In this document: piece by piece, positions 32,766 to 45,048 of the stretch
How positions within the stretch are numbered: the first letter of the stretch is position 1
Layout: every line of letters starts with the position of its first letter
Source: JBHIBC01 sp046758905
GTDB taxonomy: Bacteria > Acidobacteriota > Polarisedimenticolia > Gp22-AA2
Assembly (NCBI GenBank): GCA_046758905.1
Contig: JBHIBC010000001.1
Coordinates: forward strand, 45,178 to 109,177
Length of the DNA stretch: 64,000 nt
Direction: 5' to 3'
Program-made: the position numbers and the translations under genes
Notes under the pieces: model-generated
Database searches by the model: none
The model's input: only the letters and a program-made list of their open reading frames with translations
Told to the model about the DNA's origin: nothing

Positions 32766-35700
32766 CCCGGGCTCTCCTCGCGCAGCTCCTCGAGCCTGCG
32801 CCGGAGCCGCGGCTGCTCGGGCTCGATCTCCAGGGATCGCCGCATCGCCGCGAGCCCTCCCTGAAGGTCCCCCGCCCGGATCAGTGCTTCTCCCAGGAGC
32901 GCCTGCAGCTCAGCCGAGCCGGGCGCCGCGGCGCAGCCGCGGGACAGCAGCTCGATCGCGCCTGTGGTCTCCCCGCGCGCCATGAGGGCGCGGCCGAGGG
33001 CCGCGTAGCCCCGGGCGTAGCCCGGGTCGACCTCCACGGCGCGCCGCAGGGCGCTCTCCCCTTCCTCTGCGCTTCCCCGCTTCAGCAGCGCCAGGCCGAG
33101 GTTATGGTAGGCGTCCGCGTAGCCCGGGTCGAGCTGGACCGCCTTCCGGTAGGCGGCGATCTCCTCCTCCGCGAGGCCGAGCCGGCCGTAGACGGCGCCG
33201 AGGTTGTTGTGCGCCGAAGCGTGCGAGGGGTCGAGCTCGATGGTCCGCTCGAGCTCGCGGCGCGCTTCCTGGAGCCGGCCGAGCATGTAGAGCAGCCCGC
33301 CGTAGTTCGAGCGCACGTCGGCGTTGTTCGCGTCGCGGCGCAGGGCGTTGCGGAACTGCCGCTCGGCCTTCTCCAGATCCCCCTTCTCCTCGTACATGAG
33401 GGCGAGGTTGCTGTACGACCCGGCGAATTCCGGGTCGGCCTCGATCGCTCGGCGGAAGGCGGCGATCGCCTCGTCCGGGCGTCCCTCCCGCTTGTGGATC
33501 AGGCCGATGTTGTTGTAGGGCTCCGCGTAGTCGGGGTCGACCTCCACCGCGCGCCGGAACAGCCGGAGCGCCTCGTCGGTTCGGCCCAGGCGGTCGTAGA
33601 GCAGGCCGAGGCTGTTGTGCGCCTCGGTGAAGTTCGGCTCGTATCGGAGCGCCCGCTCGAAATGGGCCTTCGCCTCCTGCAGTCTCCCCTGCTCCATCCG
33701 GATCGTGCCCAGCAAGTTCTCGGCCTCCTTGGACCGGGGGGAGCTCTCGAGGAGTTCGCCGAGAACGGACGCGGCCGCGTCGTACTGCTTCATCGCGAGG
33801 CGGGCCCTGGCGATGTTGATGCGGGCGATCGCGAGGTCCTCGGATCGCTCGATGGCCCGCTCGAATTCGCCGATCGCCTCCTCGTACCGCCCCATCCGCA
33901 GGTGCAGGATGCCGCGATTGTTGTGGGAATTGGCGGTGTCCTGGCGGAGGTACCCGAGCGATTGCAGCTTCTCGCGGATCCGGCGCTCCCCTTCCGGATC
34001 CCGGGGTATCGGACCGGCCGCGCGGCCGTCATCGGTGCGGATCGCCGCCGTCGCGCCGCCCTCGTAGGTCTCGCGGTAGGCCACCGGGTGCCGATCCAGG
34101 AAGTCGGACGAGAAGGCCTCCATGATCGGACGCCCGTCCATGTCCTCGGCCACCGGCAGCCCGTACAGGGCCAGAACCGTGGGGGTGATGTCAAGGACGG
34201 AGGCCTCCCGGAGGCGATGGCCCGATCGGAAGGGGGGCCCGTGGAGGATGACGATGCCGTACTTCCGGTGCCAGTCGGCCGCCTGACCGAAGCCGATGCG
34301 CGAGTCGGTCAGCGGCCGGTTCTCGCCGGTGCGGAACCCGTGATCCGAGCAGACGATGACCGCCGTGTCGGGCCCGGCCTCCTCCACCAGCCTCCCGACG
34401 ATGGCGTCGGCGTGGCGGTAGTAGCGCTCGACCGTGCTCCCGAACAGCCTCGCCGCCCTGCGGCCGATCCCCTCGAGGGCCGGAGGCGCGTACGGCATGA
34501 ACAGGTGCGCCACGGTGTCGGTCCCCTCGAGGTAGAAGGCCAGGAAGCGGGGCTCGAATCGCTTCGCCAGCGCGACGGCGGCGCGGGCGTAAGTGTCGCC
34601 CCCGGCCAGGACGGTCTTGAACTCGTCCACGAGCCTCGCCTCGTCCGGGGACAGCGGGCCGTCCACCGACCCGAGGCGGATGTAGCGCAGGAGCTCCCGC
34701 CTGCGGATCGTCTCCGGCCGCACCCTCAGCGACGCGACCAGCCCGCCCGCGTCGGGGGGGTGCACCATCCCCTCCCCCGTCGCCTCGACCTTCAGCCGCG
34801 GCCCGGAAAGCTGATAGGCGACCCGGTCGGTGACCACGAACCCGTTCACCGGCTCCGCCGGGAAGGTGGCCCACCATCCGACCACCCCGACCTCGACGCC
34901 GCGCTCGCCCAGGATGTTCCAGATCGCCTTGACCTTGCGGAGGGTGGAGGTGACGGGGACGTGCTCCCCCTCTCCGTCCACCGAGGCGACGAAGTCGATG
35001 ATCCCGTGCCGCCCCGGGAGCACCCCGGTGGCCACGCTCGTCCACACGACCGGCGACAGCATCGGGGTGATCGTGCGCAGCCGGCCGCGGACGCCGCTCC
35101 GGGCGAGACGCGCCAGGTTCGGAACACGGCCCGAGGCGATCAGCGGGTCGATGATGTTCCAGTCCGCCCCGTCGAGCCCGATCAGCAGCACCTTCATTCC
35201 GGGCACGCACGGGGTGTCCGCCGCGGCGCTCGTGAAGCCCGCGCGGATACTCACCTGCTCGATGTCGCAGGAGAGGAGCACGAGCCCGGCCGGGCGGAAG
35301 CGCCGGTCCAGGTGCCGCGCCAGCGCGGCGCGCAGCTCCTCCTTGCGGGACCCGGAGATGTCGGAGTAGGAGGACGAGCCGATCTCGGTGCGCAGCCCCT
35401 CCTCGGCCCACCGGGCGATGGCGTCGCGCTCGCGCGCCGGACCGGCGGAGCTGTGGACCTCCAGCACGCGGTCGGCATCGACGCGGTAGCGCAGCGTCGC
35501 CCGCGCCACCACCTCGGTCCCCTCGCGGGTGACCACGGGGGCGTCCTCCCCGACGAGCAGGGACAGGGTGGCCCCCTCCCCCGGATAGAAGGAGAGGCGC
35601 AGGACGCCCGGGGGCACCAGGTGCCATCCGGCGCGCGCCACACGCGGCTTCACAGGGAGGATGGCGGAGTCCAGGACGGCGATCCCGTCGGACGGCACCG

Positions 35701-35791
35701 TCCTGCGGACGCCCCCCGCCAGCCACACGGCGGCCGCCAGGAAGCTCACCCCGAACGGGATCCTGTGCCTCCGCAGAAACTCCAGGCTCAT
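32762..35791 (-). CDS. band7/SPFH - type I phosphodiesterase - TPR fusion protein
   Basis: A 1009-residue protein with three parts. Residues 1-195 start with a membrane anchor (FGVSFLAAAVWLAGG) and continue as an SPFH/band7-like domain (DGIAVLDSAILPVKPRVARAGWHLVPPG and later RYRVDADRVLEVHSS). Residues 200-590 are an alkaline-phosphatase-superfamily phosphodiesterase. LLIGLDGADWNIIDPL gives the first metal Asp, SPVVWTSVATGVLPGRHGI the Thr/Ser nucleophile, and EGTDTVAHLF and VIVCSDHGF the remaining metal ligands. Residues 620-1000 are about eleven TPR repeats. The predicted enzyme domain faces the periplasm and could act on phosphate or phosphonate esters, including lipid headgroups or glycans; the substrate is unknown. 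It follows ahcY by 25 bases and is coupled to the HEAT gene. Confidence 0.85.
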   Translation of the reverse strand: MSLEFLRRHRIPFGVSFLAAAVWLAGGVRRTVPSDGIAVLDSAILPVKPRVARAGWHLVPPGVLRLSFYPGEGATLSLLVGEDAPVVTREGTEVVARATLRYRVDADRVLEVHSSAGPARERDAIARWAEEGLRTEIGSSSYSDISGSRKEELRAALARHLDRRFRPAGLVLLSCDIEQVSIRAGFTSAAADTPCVPGMKVLLIGLDGADWNIIDPLIASGRVPNLARLARSGVRGRLRTITPMLSPVVWTSVATGVLPGRHGIIDFVASVDGEGEHVPVTSTLRKVKAIWNILGERGVEVGVVGWWATFPAEPVNGFVVTDRVAYQLSGPRLKVEATGEGMVHPPDAGGLVASLRVRPETIRRRELLRYIRLGSVDGPLSPDEARLVDEFKTVLAGGDTYARAAVALAKRFEPRFLAFYLEGTDTVAHLFMPYAPPALEGIGRRAARLFGSTVERYYRHADAIVGRLVEEAGPDTAVIVCSDHGFRTGENRPLTDSRIGFGQAADWHRKYGIVILHGPPFRSGHRLREASVLDITPTVLALYGLPVAEDMDGRPIMEAFSSDFLDRHPVAYRETYEGGATAAIRTDDGRAAGPIPRDPEGERRIREKLQSLGYLRQDTANSHNNRGILHLRMGRYEEAIGEFERAIERSEDLAIARINIARARLAMKQYDAAASVLGELLESSPRSKEAENLLGTIRMEQGRLQEAKAHFERALRYEPNFTEAHNSLGLLYDRLGRTDEALRLFRRAVEVDPDYAEPYNNIGLIHKREGRPDEAIAAFRRAIEADPEFAGSYSNLALMYEEKGDLEKAERQFRNALRRDANNADVRSNYGGLLYMLGRLQEARRELERTIELDPSHASAHNNLGAVYGRLGLAEEEIAAYRKAVQLDPGYADAYHNLGLALLKRGSAEEGESALRRAVEVDPGYARGYAALGRALMARGETTGAIELLSRGCAAAPGSAELQALLGEALIRAGDLQGGLAAMRRSLEIEPEQPRLRRRLEELREESPG

Positions 35792-35816
35792 GGTGCCGGC
35801 ACCGCCGGAGGGGCGT

Positions 35817-37085
35817 TCAGGTTCCCTCGGTCCAGCTGGAGAGGTAGGCCTGCTGCTCGGGCGTGAGGGCGTCGATCCGGATCCCCATGGTCTCCAGCTT
35901 CAGCCGGGCGATCTCCCGATCGATCTCGACCGGGACGGGATGGACCTGGCGCGCGAGCGAGGCCCCGTTCCGGGCCAGGTGCTCGCAGGCCAAGGCCTGA
36001 TTGGCGAACGACATGTCCATGACCGCGGCCGGATGGCCCTCCGCCGCCGCCAGGTTGACCAGCCTCCCCTCCGCCAGAAGATTGATGCGCCGGCCGTCGC
36101 CGAGCGTGTACTGGTCCACGTGCTCCCGGAGCCGGGTCCTTCGGCCGGCGGCGAGATCCTCGAGGCCCGGGATGTCGATCTCCACGTTGAAGTGGCCCGA
36201 ATTGGCGATCACCGCCCCGTCCTTCATCGCCCGGAAGTGCTCCCGCCGGAGGACGTGCTTGTTGCCCGTGAGGGTGATGAAGATGTCCCCGACCCGGGCC
36301 GCCTCCCCCATGGTCATGACCTGGTAGCCGTCGAGGGCGGCCTCCAGAGCCTTGACCGGGTCGACCTCGGTGACGACGACGTGGCCGCCGAGCCCGCGCG
36401 CCCGCATCGCCACCCCGCGCCCGCACCAACCGTACCCGACGACGACCACCTTCAGCCCCGCCACCAGCAGGTTGGTGGCGCGGATCACGCCGTCGAGGGT
36501 GCTCTGGCCGGTCCCGTAACGGTTGTCGAAGAAGTGCTTGGTCATCGCGTCGTTGACCGCGATGATGGGATAGGCGAGGACCCCGTCGTTGGCCATGCTG
36601 GTCAGGCGGATCACTCCGGTCGTCGTCTCCTCCGTCCCTCCCAGGACCCCTCCCAGAAGGTCGCGCTTTCGCGAGTGCAGCGTCGACACCAGGTCGGCCC
36701 CGTCGTCGAGGGTCATGCGCGGGCCGCCCTCCAGGGCCATCAGGATGTGCCGGTAGTAGGTGTCGTTGTCTTCGCCCCGGATCGCGAACACGCAGATCCC
36801 GAAGTGCCGCGCCAGCGCGGCCGCCGCGTCGTCCTGGGTCGACAGCGGGTTGCTGGCGCACAGCCTCACCCGCGCCCCCCCCTCCGCCAGGGTCCGCATC
36901 AGGTTCGCGGTCTCCGTCGTCACGTGCAGGCAGGCCGCCACCCGGACCCCGTCGAGCGGCTTCTCCCTGGCGAAGCGCGCCCGAATGGTCCGCAGCACCG
37001 GCATCTGGGCGTCGGCCCAGTCGATCCGCGAGCGGCCCTTCTCCGCCAGTGCCAGGTCCTTGACCTCATTCTCCGGTTGCGCCAC
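35817..37085 (-). CDS. ahcY: adenosylhomocysteinase
   Basis: Hydrolyses S-adenosylhomocysteine to adenosine and homocysteine, removing the inhibitor left by SAM-dependent methylation. The 422-residue length is that of the shorter bacterial form lacking the 40-residue insert. Motifs include LHVTTETANLMRTL near 54, RGEDNDTYYRHIL near 102, the catalytic Asp/Lys region in MANDGVLAYPIIAVNDAMTK near 163-182, and the NAD-binding VVVGYGWCGRGVA near 215. It lies 36 bases after metK on the same strand: SAM synthesis and SAH removal in one operon, ahead of two unrelated secreted proteins. I looked for a SAH-riboswitch-like element in the short gap and saw none; there is not enough room. Confidence 0.95.
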   Translation of the reverse strand: MAQPENEVKDLALAEKGRSRIDWADAQMPVLRTIRARFAREKPLDGVRVAACLHVTTETANLMRTLAEGGARVRLCASNPLSTQDDAAAALARHFGICVFAIRGEDNDTYYRHILMALEGGPRMTLDDGADLVSTLHSRKRDLLGGVLGGTEETTTGVIRLTSMANDGVLAYPIIAVNDAMTKHFFDNRYGTGQSTLDGVIRATNLLVAGLKVVVVGYGWCGRGVAMRARGLGGHVVVTEVDPVKALEAALDGYQVMTMGEAARVGDIFITLTGNKHVLRREHFRAMKDGAVIANSGHFNVEIDIPGLEDLAAGRRTRLREHVDQYTLGDGRRINLLAEGRLVNLAAAEGHPAAVMDMSFANQALACEHLARNGASLARQVHPVPVEIDREIARLKLETMGIRIDALTPEQQAYLSSWTEGT

Positions 37086-37121
37086 GCCTCCCGCCTCCTT
37101 TCTGTTCGGCTCCCGAACGGT

Positions 37122-38270
37122 TCACAGCTTCGCCCCCTCGCGCAGTGCCTCGGCGCGGTCGGTCCTCTCCCAGGTGAACTCCGGCTCGGTCCGGCCGAAG
37201 TGGCCGTACGCCGCGCTGCGCCGGTAGATCGGGCGCAGCAGATCGAGCGCGTCGATGATCTCCCGCGGGCGCAGCCCGAAGTGCTCGCGGATCAGCCGCA
37301 CGATCAGCTCGTCCGCGATCCGGCCGGTCCCGCCGGTGCGGACCATCACCGACACGGGGTCGGCCACCCCGATGGCGTAGGCGATCTGCACCTCCACCCG
37401 GTCGGCGATCCCGGCGGCGACCAGGTTCTTGGCGATGTACCGGGTCATGTAGGCCGCCGAGCGATCCACCTTGGTGGGGTCCTTTCCGGAGAAAGCGCCG
37501 CCCCCGTGGTGGGCGTAGCCGCCGTAAGTGTCGACGATGATCTTGCGCCCGGTCAGGCCGGTGTCGCCCTGGGGCCCGCCGGTCACGAAGCGTCCCGTGG
37601 GGTTGATGTGGACCTTGGTGTTGGCGTCGCGCAGCTCCTGCGGGACCACGGCCCGGATCACCTGTTCCTCGACGTCGCTCCTCAGTTGCGCGGTCTCCAT
37701 GGTCTCCGAGTGCTGGGTGGAGACGACGACCGCCTCGACGCGCCGCGGCCGATCGGCGTTGTACTCCACCGTCACCTGCGCCTTGCCGTCCGGCCGCAGG
37801 TACGGCAGGACCCCCGATCGGCGGGCCTCGGAGAGGCGCCTCGTGAGGGCGTGCGCCAGCTGGATCGGCAGAGGCATCAGCTCGGGCGTCTCCCTGCAGG
37901 CGAAGCCGAACATCATCCCCTGATCGCCCGCGCCGCCCGCGTCGACCCCCATGGCGATGTCCGGCGACTGCCGGTCGATCGAGGTGATCACCGAGCAGGT
38001 GCGGCTGTCGAAGCCGTAGCGCGCGTCGGTATAGCCGATGTCGCGGATGACGGACCGGACGGTGGCGGGGATGTCGGTCGACGCCCGCGTGGACATCTCG
38101 CCGGCGACGAAGACGACGCCGGTCGTCACCAACGTCTCGATCGCGACGCGGGAGGAGCGGTCCTGGGCCAGCGCGTCGTCCAGGATGGCGTCCGACACTT
38201 GGTCGGCGATCTTGTCGGGGTGTCCCTCGGTCACCGACTCGGAGGTGAACAGGTAACGGCGAGTGCCCAT
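37122..38270 (-). CDS. metK: S-adenosylmethionine synthetase
   Basis: Makes SAM from methionine and ATP. The 382-residue length and motifs fit the bacterial enzyme: TSESVTEGHPDKIADQVSDA near 9-28, the ATP-binding GAGDQGMMFGFA near 113-124 and GGGAFSGKDPTKVDRSAAY near 256-274. The frame is open to 38297, but the ATG at 38270, preceded by GGAGA, gives the usual start (MGTRRYLFTSE). Its own promoter overlaps the dnaE stop. The leader of about 60 bases is GC-rich and could form a hairpin (the self-complementary GGCGCGCGCGCC), but it does not match a SAM riboswitch I know. Co-transcribed with ahcY. Confidence 0.95.
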   Translation of the reverse strand: MGTRRYLFTSESVTEGHPDKIADQVSDAILDDALAQDRSSRVAIETLVTTGVVFVAGEMSTRASTDIPATVRSVIRDIGYTDARYGFDSRTCSVITSIDRQSPDIAMGVDAGGAGDQGMMFGFACRETPELMPLPIQLAHALTRRLSEARRSGVLPYLRPDGKAQVTVEYNADRPRRVEAVVVSTQHSETMETAQLRSDVEEQVIRAVVPQELRDANTKVHINPTGRFVTGGPQGDTGLTGRKIIVDTYGGYAHHGGGAFSGKDPTKVDRSAAYMTRYIAKNLVAAGIADRVEVQIAYAIGVADPVSVMVRTGGTGRIADELIVRLIREHFGLRPREIIDALDLLRPIYRRSAAYGHFGRTEPEFTWERTDRAEALREGAKL

Positions 38271-38335
38271 TGATGATCTCCCTGGCGCGCGCGCCACCGG
38301 TCGCCCCGGGGGCCCGTTGATGGCCGAAAGGGGCG

Positions 38336-38361
38336 AGAATAAAGGACTTCCGCCAGGAAAG

Positions 38362-38365
<4 letters not shown>
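38336..38365 (-). promoter_or_regulatory. promoter of metK inside the dnaE stop
   Basis: On the minus strand TTGACT (38365-38360), 18 bases, TATTCT (38341-38336). The TGA of TTGACT is the dnaE stop codon (38364-38362). It separates the metK-ahcY unit from the leuS-dnaE unit. Confidence 0.65.
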
Positions 38366-41829
<3,464 letters not shown>

Positions 41830-41831
41830 GG

Positions 41832-43409
41832 TCATTCCCACTCGATGGTCGATGGTGGCTTGCTGCTGATGTCGTAGACGACGCGGTTGATCCCGGGCAC
41901 TGAATTGACGATGTGCGCGCTCACCCTGGCCAGGAAATCCTCCGGGAGGCGCGCCCAGTCCGCGGTCATGAAGTCGTCGGTGGTCACGGCGCGCAGAGCG
42001 AGCACGTTCTCGTAGGTGCGGTCGTCGCCCATGACGCCCACCGACTTGACGGGAAGGAGCACCGCGAAGGCCTGGGCGGTCTCCTCATAGAGGCTCCGCC
42101 CGGACCGGCCGGTCGCGGAGCGCAGCTCGGAGGTGAAGATGGCGTCGGCGCGCCTCAGGAGGGCGAGCCGCTCCGCGGTCACCTCGCCCAGGATGCGCAC
42201 CGCCATCCCCGGCCCCGGGAACGGGTGCCGCGCGAGGATGCGGGACGACAGGCCCAGACGGCGCCCCACGGCGCGGACCTCGTCCTTGAACAGCTCCCGC
42301 AGCGGCTCCACCAGCTCGAGACGCATTCGCTCCGGCAACCCGCCCACGTTGTGGTGCGTCTTGATCACCGCCGAGGGCCCCCTGAAGGGCGTCGACTCGA
42401 TGAGATCCGGGTAGAGCGTCCCCTGGGCCAGGAATCCGACCGGGCCGACCCTGGCGGCCTCCTCCTCGAACACCTCGACGAACGCGCGGCCGACGACCCG
42501 CCGCTTCTCCTCGGGATCGAGCACTCCGCGCAGCGCCTGCAGGAACCGCCGAGAGGCGTCGACCGCGCGGACCGGCAGGTGGTAGGTCTCGGCGAAAGTG
42601 TCCACCACCTCGCGGGCCTCGTCGAGGCGGAGCAGGCCGTTGTCGATGAAAAGGCAGATGAGCCGGTCGCCGATCGCCCTGTGGATCATCAGCGCCATGA
42701 CCGCGGAGTCGACCCCTCCGCTCAGCCCGGCGATCACCCGGCCCCCGCCGACCCGGTCGCGGATCGCCCGAACCGATTCCTCCAGGAACGAGGCGATGCG
42801 CCAGCTCCCCGAGCAGCCGCAGATCCGGTACAGGAAATTCCTGAGGATCTCCGACCCATGTCGGGTGTGCGAGACCTCAGGGTGGAACTGGATGCCGTAG
42901 AGCCGGCGGGACGCGTCCGCCATCGCGGCGCAACGGGACGAGGTGCTGCGCGCGATCACCGAGAAGCCGTCGGGAGGCTGCCGGATCTCGTCCCCGTGGC
43001 TCATCCAGATCGGCTGGGCCGCGGGGGTTCCCTCGAACAGCGGCGACCCCCCGAGGACCTCGAGGTCGGAGGGGCCGAACTCGCGTCCCTCGGAGCGCTG
43101 CACGCGGCCCTGCAGCACGTACGCCATCAGCTGCATGCCGTAGCAGATGCCGAGCACCGGCACCCCGAGGTCGAAGACCCCGCGGTCGAGCCGCGGCGCG
43201 CGCGGGGCGTACACCGAATCGGGGCCGCCCGAGAGCACCAGGCCCTTGGCGCCGCGCGCCCGCAACGCCTCGACGGGCGTGTCGAAGCGCACCAGCTCGC
43301 TGTAGACCTTGAGCTCGCGGATCCGCCGCGCGATCAGCTGGCTGTACTGCGAGCCGAAGTCGAGCACCAGGACGACCTCGCGGCGGGCGGGAGCGGCCGG
43401 CCTGCTCAC
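41832..43409 (-). CDS. guaA: GMP synthase (glutamine-hydrolysing)
   Basis: Converts XMP to GMP using glutamine amide nitrogen. Residues 10-200 are the class I glutamine amidotransferase with VLVLDFGSQYSQLIARRI and the nucleophilic Cys in VLGICYGMQLMAY. Residues 215-400 are the ATP-pyrophosphatase domain with the P-loop GLSGGVDSAVMAL. The C-terminal dimerisation domain ends KPPSTIEWE, the invariant GuaA end. The frame stays open far upstream, opposite holA, but the GTG at 43409 overlapping the holA stop as GTGA gives the expected 525 residues. Its stop lies at the dnaE start. Confidence 0.95.
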   Translation of the reverse strand: MSRPAAPARREVVLVLDFGSQYSQLIARRIRELKVYSELVRFDTPVEALRARGAKGLVLSGGPDSVYAPRAPRLDRGVFDLGVPVLGICYGMQLMAYVLQGRVQRSEGREFGPSDLEVLGGSPLFEGTPAAQPIWMSHGDEIRQPPDGFSVIARSTSSRCAAMADASRRLYGIQFHPEVSHTRHGSEILRNFLYRICGCSGSWRIASFLEESVRAIRDRVGGGRVIAGLSGGVDSAVMALMIHRAIGDRLICLFIDNGLLRLDEAREVVDTFAETYHLPVRAVDASRRFLQALRGVLDPEEKRRVVGRAFVEVFEEEAARVGPVGFLAQGTLYPDLIESTPFRGPSAVIKTHHNVGGLPERMRLELVEPLRELFKDEVRAVGRRLGLSSRILARHPFPGPGMAVRILGEVTAERLALLRRADAIFTSELRSATGRSGRSLYEETAQAFAVLLPVKSVGVMGDDRTYENVLALRAVTTDDFMTADWARLPEDFLARVSAHIVNSVPGINRVVYDISSKPPSTIEWE

Positions 43410-44431
43410 GCGGGCCTCGTCGCGCCCCGGGCCACGCGGTGGATCAGCCGCTCGAGCGCGTGCGCCGGATCCCGGGACCCGGCTCCCTTCAGCTCCCGGT
43501 CGGCGCGCAGGCACAGCGCGAGCGCCTCCCGGAGCCGGCCGACGGGGACGTCCCCCACCTCTGCCCGCATCCGCTCGACCCGCCCGGGGTCGATCCCGTA
43601 GGTCGACTGCAGCTCGCGCGGCGGGATCCTTCGCCCCGCCGCCGAGCGGGCCTTGAGCGCCATGCGCACGTACCAGGAGAGCGCCCCCAAGAGGGGCAGG
43701 GGGTCCTCCCCCTGTCGCAGCAGGCCGCGCACCGCGGCGACCGCCTCGCCGCCACGGCCGCGCACCATCTGCCGTGCGGCGGCCCAGACGTCGCCGACGC
43801 GCGGCACCCCCGCCAGGATCTCCAGATCCTCCGGGCGGACCGGGCGCGGCGGGCCGATGGCGCTCATCAGCTTCTGGAGCTCGGAGTCCAGCCGTCCGAG
43901 CCCCTGCCCCTGGAAGCCCGCCGCGATCGCCTCGGCCAGGTCGGCCGTCACGCCGTAGCCCCGCGCCTGCAGCCTCTCGCGCACCCAGCCCGGCATGCGC
44001 GCCTCGCCGGGCGGGGCGCACTCGACCAGCGTCGCCCCCCGCTGCAGAGCGCGCCACATCGCCCTGCGGCGGTCGAAGCGGAGGTCGCTGAACATCAGGC
44101 AGGTCTTCGGGTTGGGCCGATCGAGGTAGCGCTCCAGGGGATCGGCCGACTGCAGCCGCACCGCATCCGCGTCCCTGACCACCACCAGCCTCCGCCCGCC
44201 GCCCATCGGATAGGTGGCGGCGATGTCGAGGACCATCTCCAGCGTCGCCTCGTCGCCGTGCACCAGGTCGCGGTCGACCGCCGCGGACCCCTCGGCGAGC
44301 ACCGCCCGCTCCAGCAGCCGCACCGCCTCGTCGTGCAGGAAGGGCTCCTCCCCGTCGAAGCAGTAGACCGCCTCGACCCGCCCGCGCAGCAGCGACTGCT
44401 GGAACTGCGGGAAGCTCATGCGGACGGGCAT
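43406..44431 (-). CDS. holA: DNA polymerase III delta subunit
   Basis: Clamp-loader subunit that opens the beta clamp. The 341-residue protein has the expected weakly conserved pattern. VEAVYCFDGEEPFLHDEAV near residue 19 corresponds to the nucleotide-fold start (YLLYGDEPFLIEEA-like). PMGGGRRLVVVRDAD near 74, KTCLMFSDLRFDRR near 108 and the C-terminal collar helices (LLGALSWYVRMALKARS near 245) follow. No intact Walker A, as usual for delta. Location between lptE and guaA matches the widespread leuS-lptE-holA order, which strengthens the call. GAGG lies five bases before the ATG at 44431. Confidence 0.9.
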   Translation of the reverse strand: MPVRMSFPQFQQSLLRGRVEAVYCFDGEEPFLHDEAVRLLERAVLAEGSAAVDRDLVHGDEATLEMVLDIAATYPMGGGRRLVVVRDADAVRLQSADPLERYLDRPNPKTCLMFSDLRFDRRRAMWRALQRGATLVECAPPGEARMPGWVRERLQARGYGVTADLAEAIAAGFQGQGLGRLDSELQKLMSAIGPPRPVRPEDLEILAGVPRVGDVWAAARQMVRGRGGEAVAAVRGLLRQGEDPLPLLGALSWYVRMALKARSAAGRRIPPRELQSTYGIDPGRVERMRAEVGDVPVGRLREALALCLRADRELKGAGSRDPAHALERLIHRVARGATRPA

Positions 44432-44437
44432 CGCGCC

Positions 44438-45013
44438 TCAAAACCCCTCGAGGATGGAGGTGACGACGCTGCGGGCGAAGTCGGTGGCGACGTCGTCGAT
44501 CGCGATGATCTCCTGGTCCAGGCCGAGCAGAGGCGTCTGGGGCACGTCGTACTGCTGCGTGAACAGGAAGTGGTCGTCCTCCCACAGCACCTCGTCGGTG
44601 GCCACCACCGTCAGGACCACGCGCGCCGTGAGGAGGATCTCGTAGCGCGTGGCCCGGCCCTCCTCGTCGATGCTGACCGGCGTGGAGGTGTAGCTCAGGA
44701 TCGCCCCCCGGAGGACCGCGTCGGCCCCCTCCTCCCCCGGGAGGATCCGTCGCCGGCCGCGGGTGCTGAACTCGTCGATGATATGCTCGGTGATCCGTTG
44801 CTCGAGCTCGGGCCGGGCGGTCCGGTTGGCGAACGGTGGGATCCCGATCGATCTCAGGTCGGGCGGCAGGACGTTCGAGTGACCGGTCAGGTGGTAGCCG
44901 CAGCCGAGGGCCGGCCACAGCAGCGCCGCGAGGGCGAGGGAGGCCGCGGCGCCCGCGCCGCGGGCCTCGGCCCCGGCGCAGAACGGGGGGCGGGCCCGGC
45001 GTCCTCGATCCAT
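44438..45013 (-). CDS. lptE: LPS-assembly lipoprotein LptE
   Basis: Outer-membrane lipoprotein that plugs the LptD channel during LPS insertion. A lipoprotein signal peptide ends in the lipobox PALGCGYHLTG; Cys is near residue 38. GYHLTGHSNVLPPDLRSIGIPPF and NRTARPELEQRITEHIIDEF are the typical LptE (DUF-RplB-like) motifs. The start is decided by the promoter: ATG at 45022 overlaps the TATAAT box, so ATG at 45013 is chosen (191 residues) and the mRNA would be leaderless. With the LptF-LptG fusion at 29133 it implies a full Lpt bridge. Confidence 0.85.
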   Translation of the reverse strand: MDRGRRARPPFCAGAEARGAGAAASLALAALLWPALGCGYHLTGHSNVLPPDLRSIGIPPFANRTARPELEQRITEHIIDEFSTRGRRRILPGEEGADAVLRGAILSYTSTPVSIDEEGRATRYEILLTARVVLTVVATDEVLWEDDHFLFTQQYDVPQTPLLGLDQEIIAIDDVATDFARSVVTSILEGF

Positions 45014-45020
45014 GTCTCGC

Positions 45021-45048
45021 ATTATAGCGTCGCTGGCGCCGCTCTCAC
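45021..45048 (-). promoter_or_regulatory. promoter of lptE inside the leuS stop
   Basis: On the minus strand GTGAGA (45048-45043), 16 bases, perfect TATAAT (45026-45021). The leuS stop TGA lies within the -35. Transcription should start at about 45014, one or two bases before the chosen lptE ATG. Confidence 0.6.

Noticed and set aside
38271..38335. SAM or SAH riboswitch before metK-ahcY
   Set aside because: The leader is only about 60 bases, GC-rich, and shows none of the conserved riboswitch motifs that I know.
43410..44918. Upstream extension of the guaA frame to 1028 codons
   Set aside because: The added part runs across holA and lptE in another frame and is rich in Arg, Gly and Pro; the GTG at 43409 gives the canonical GuaA N-terminus.
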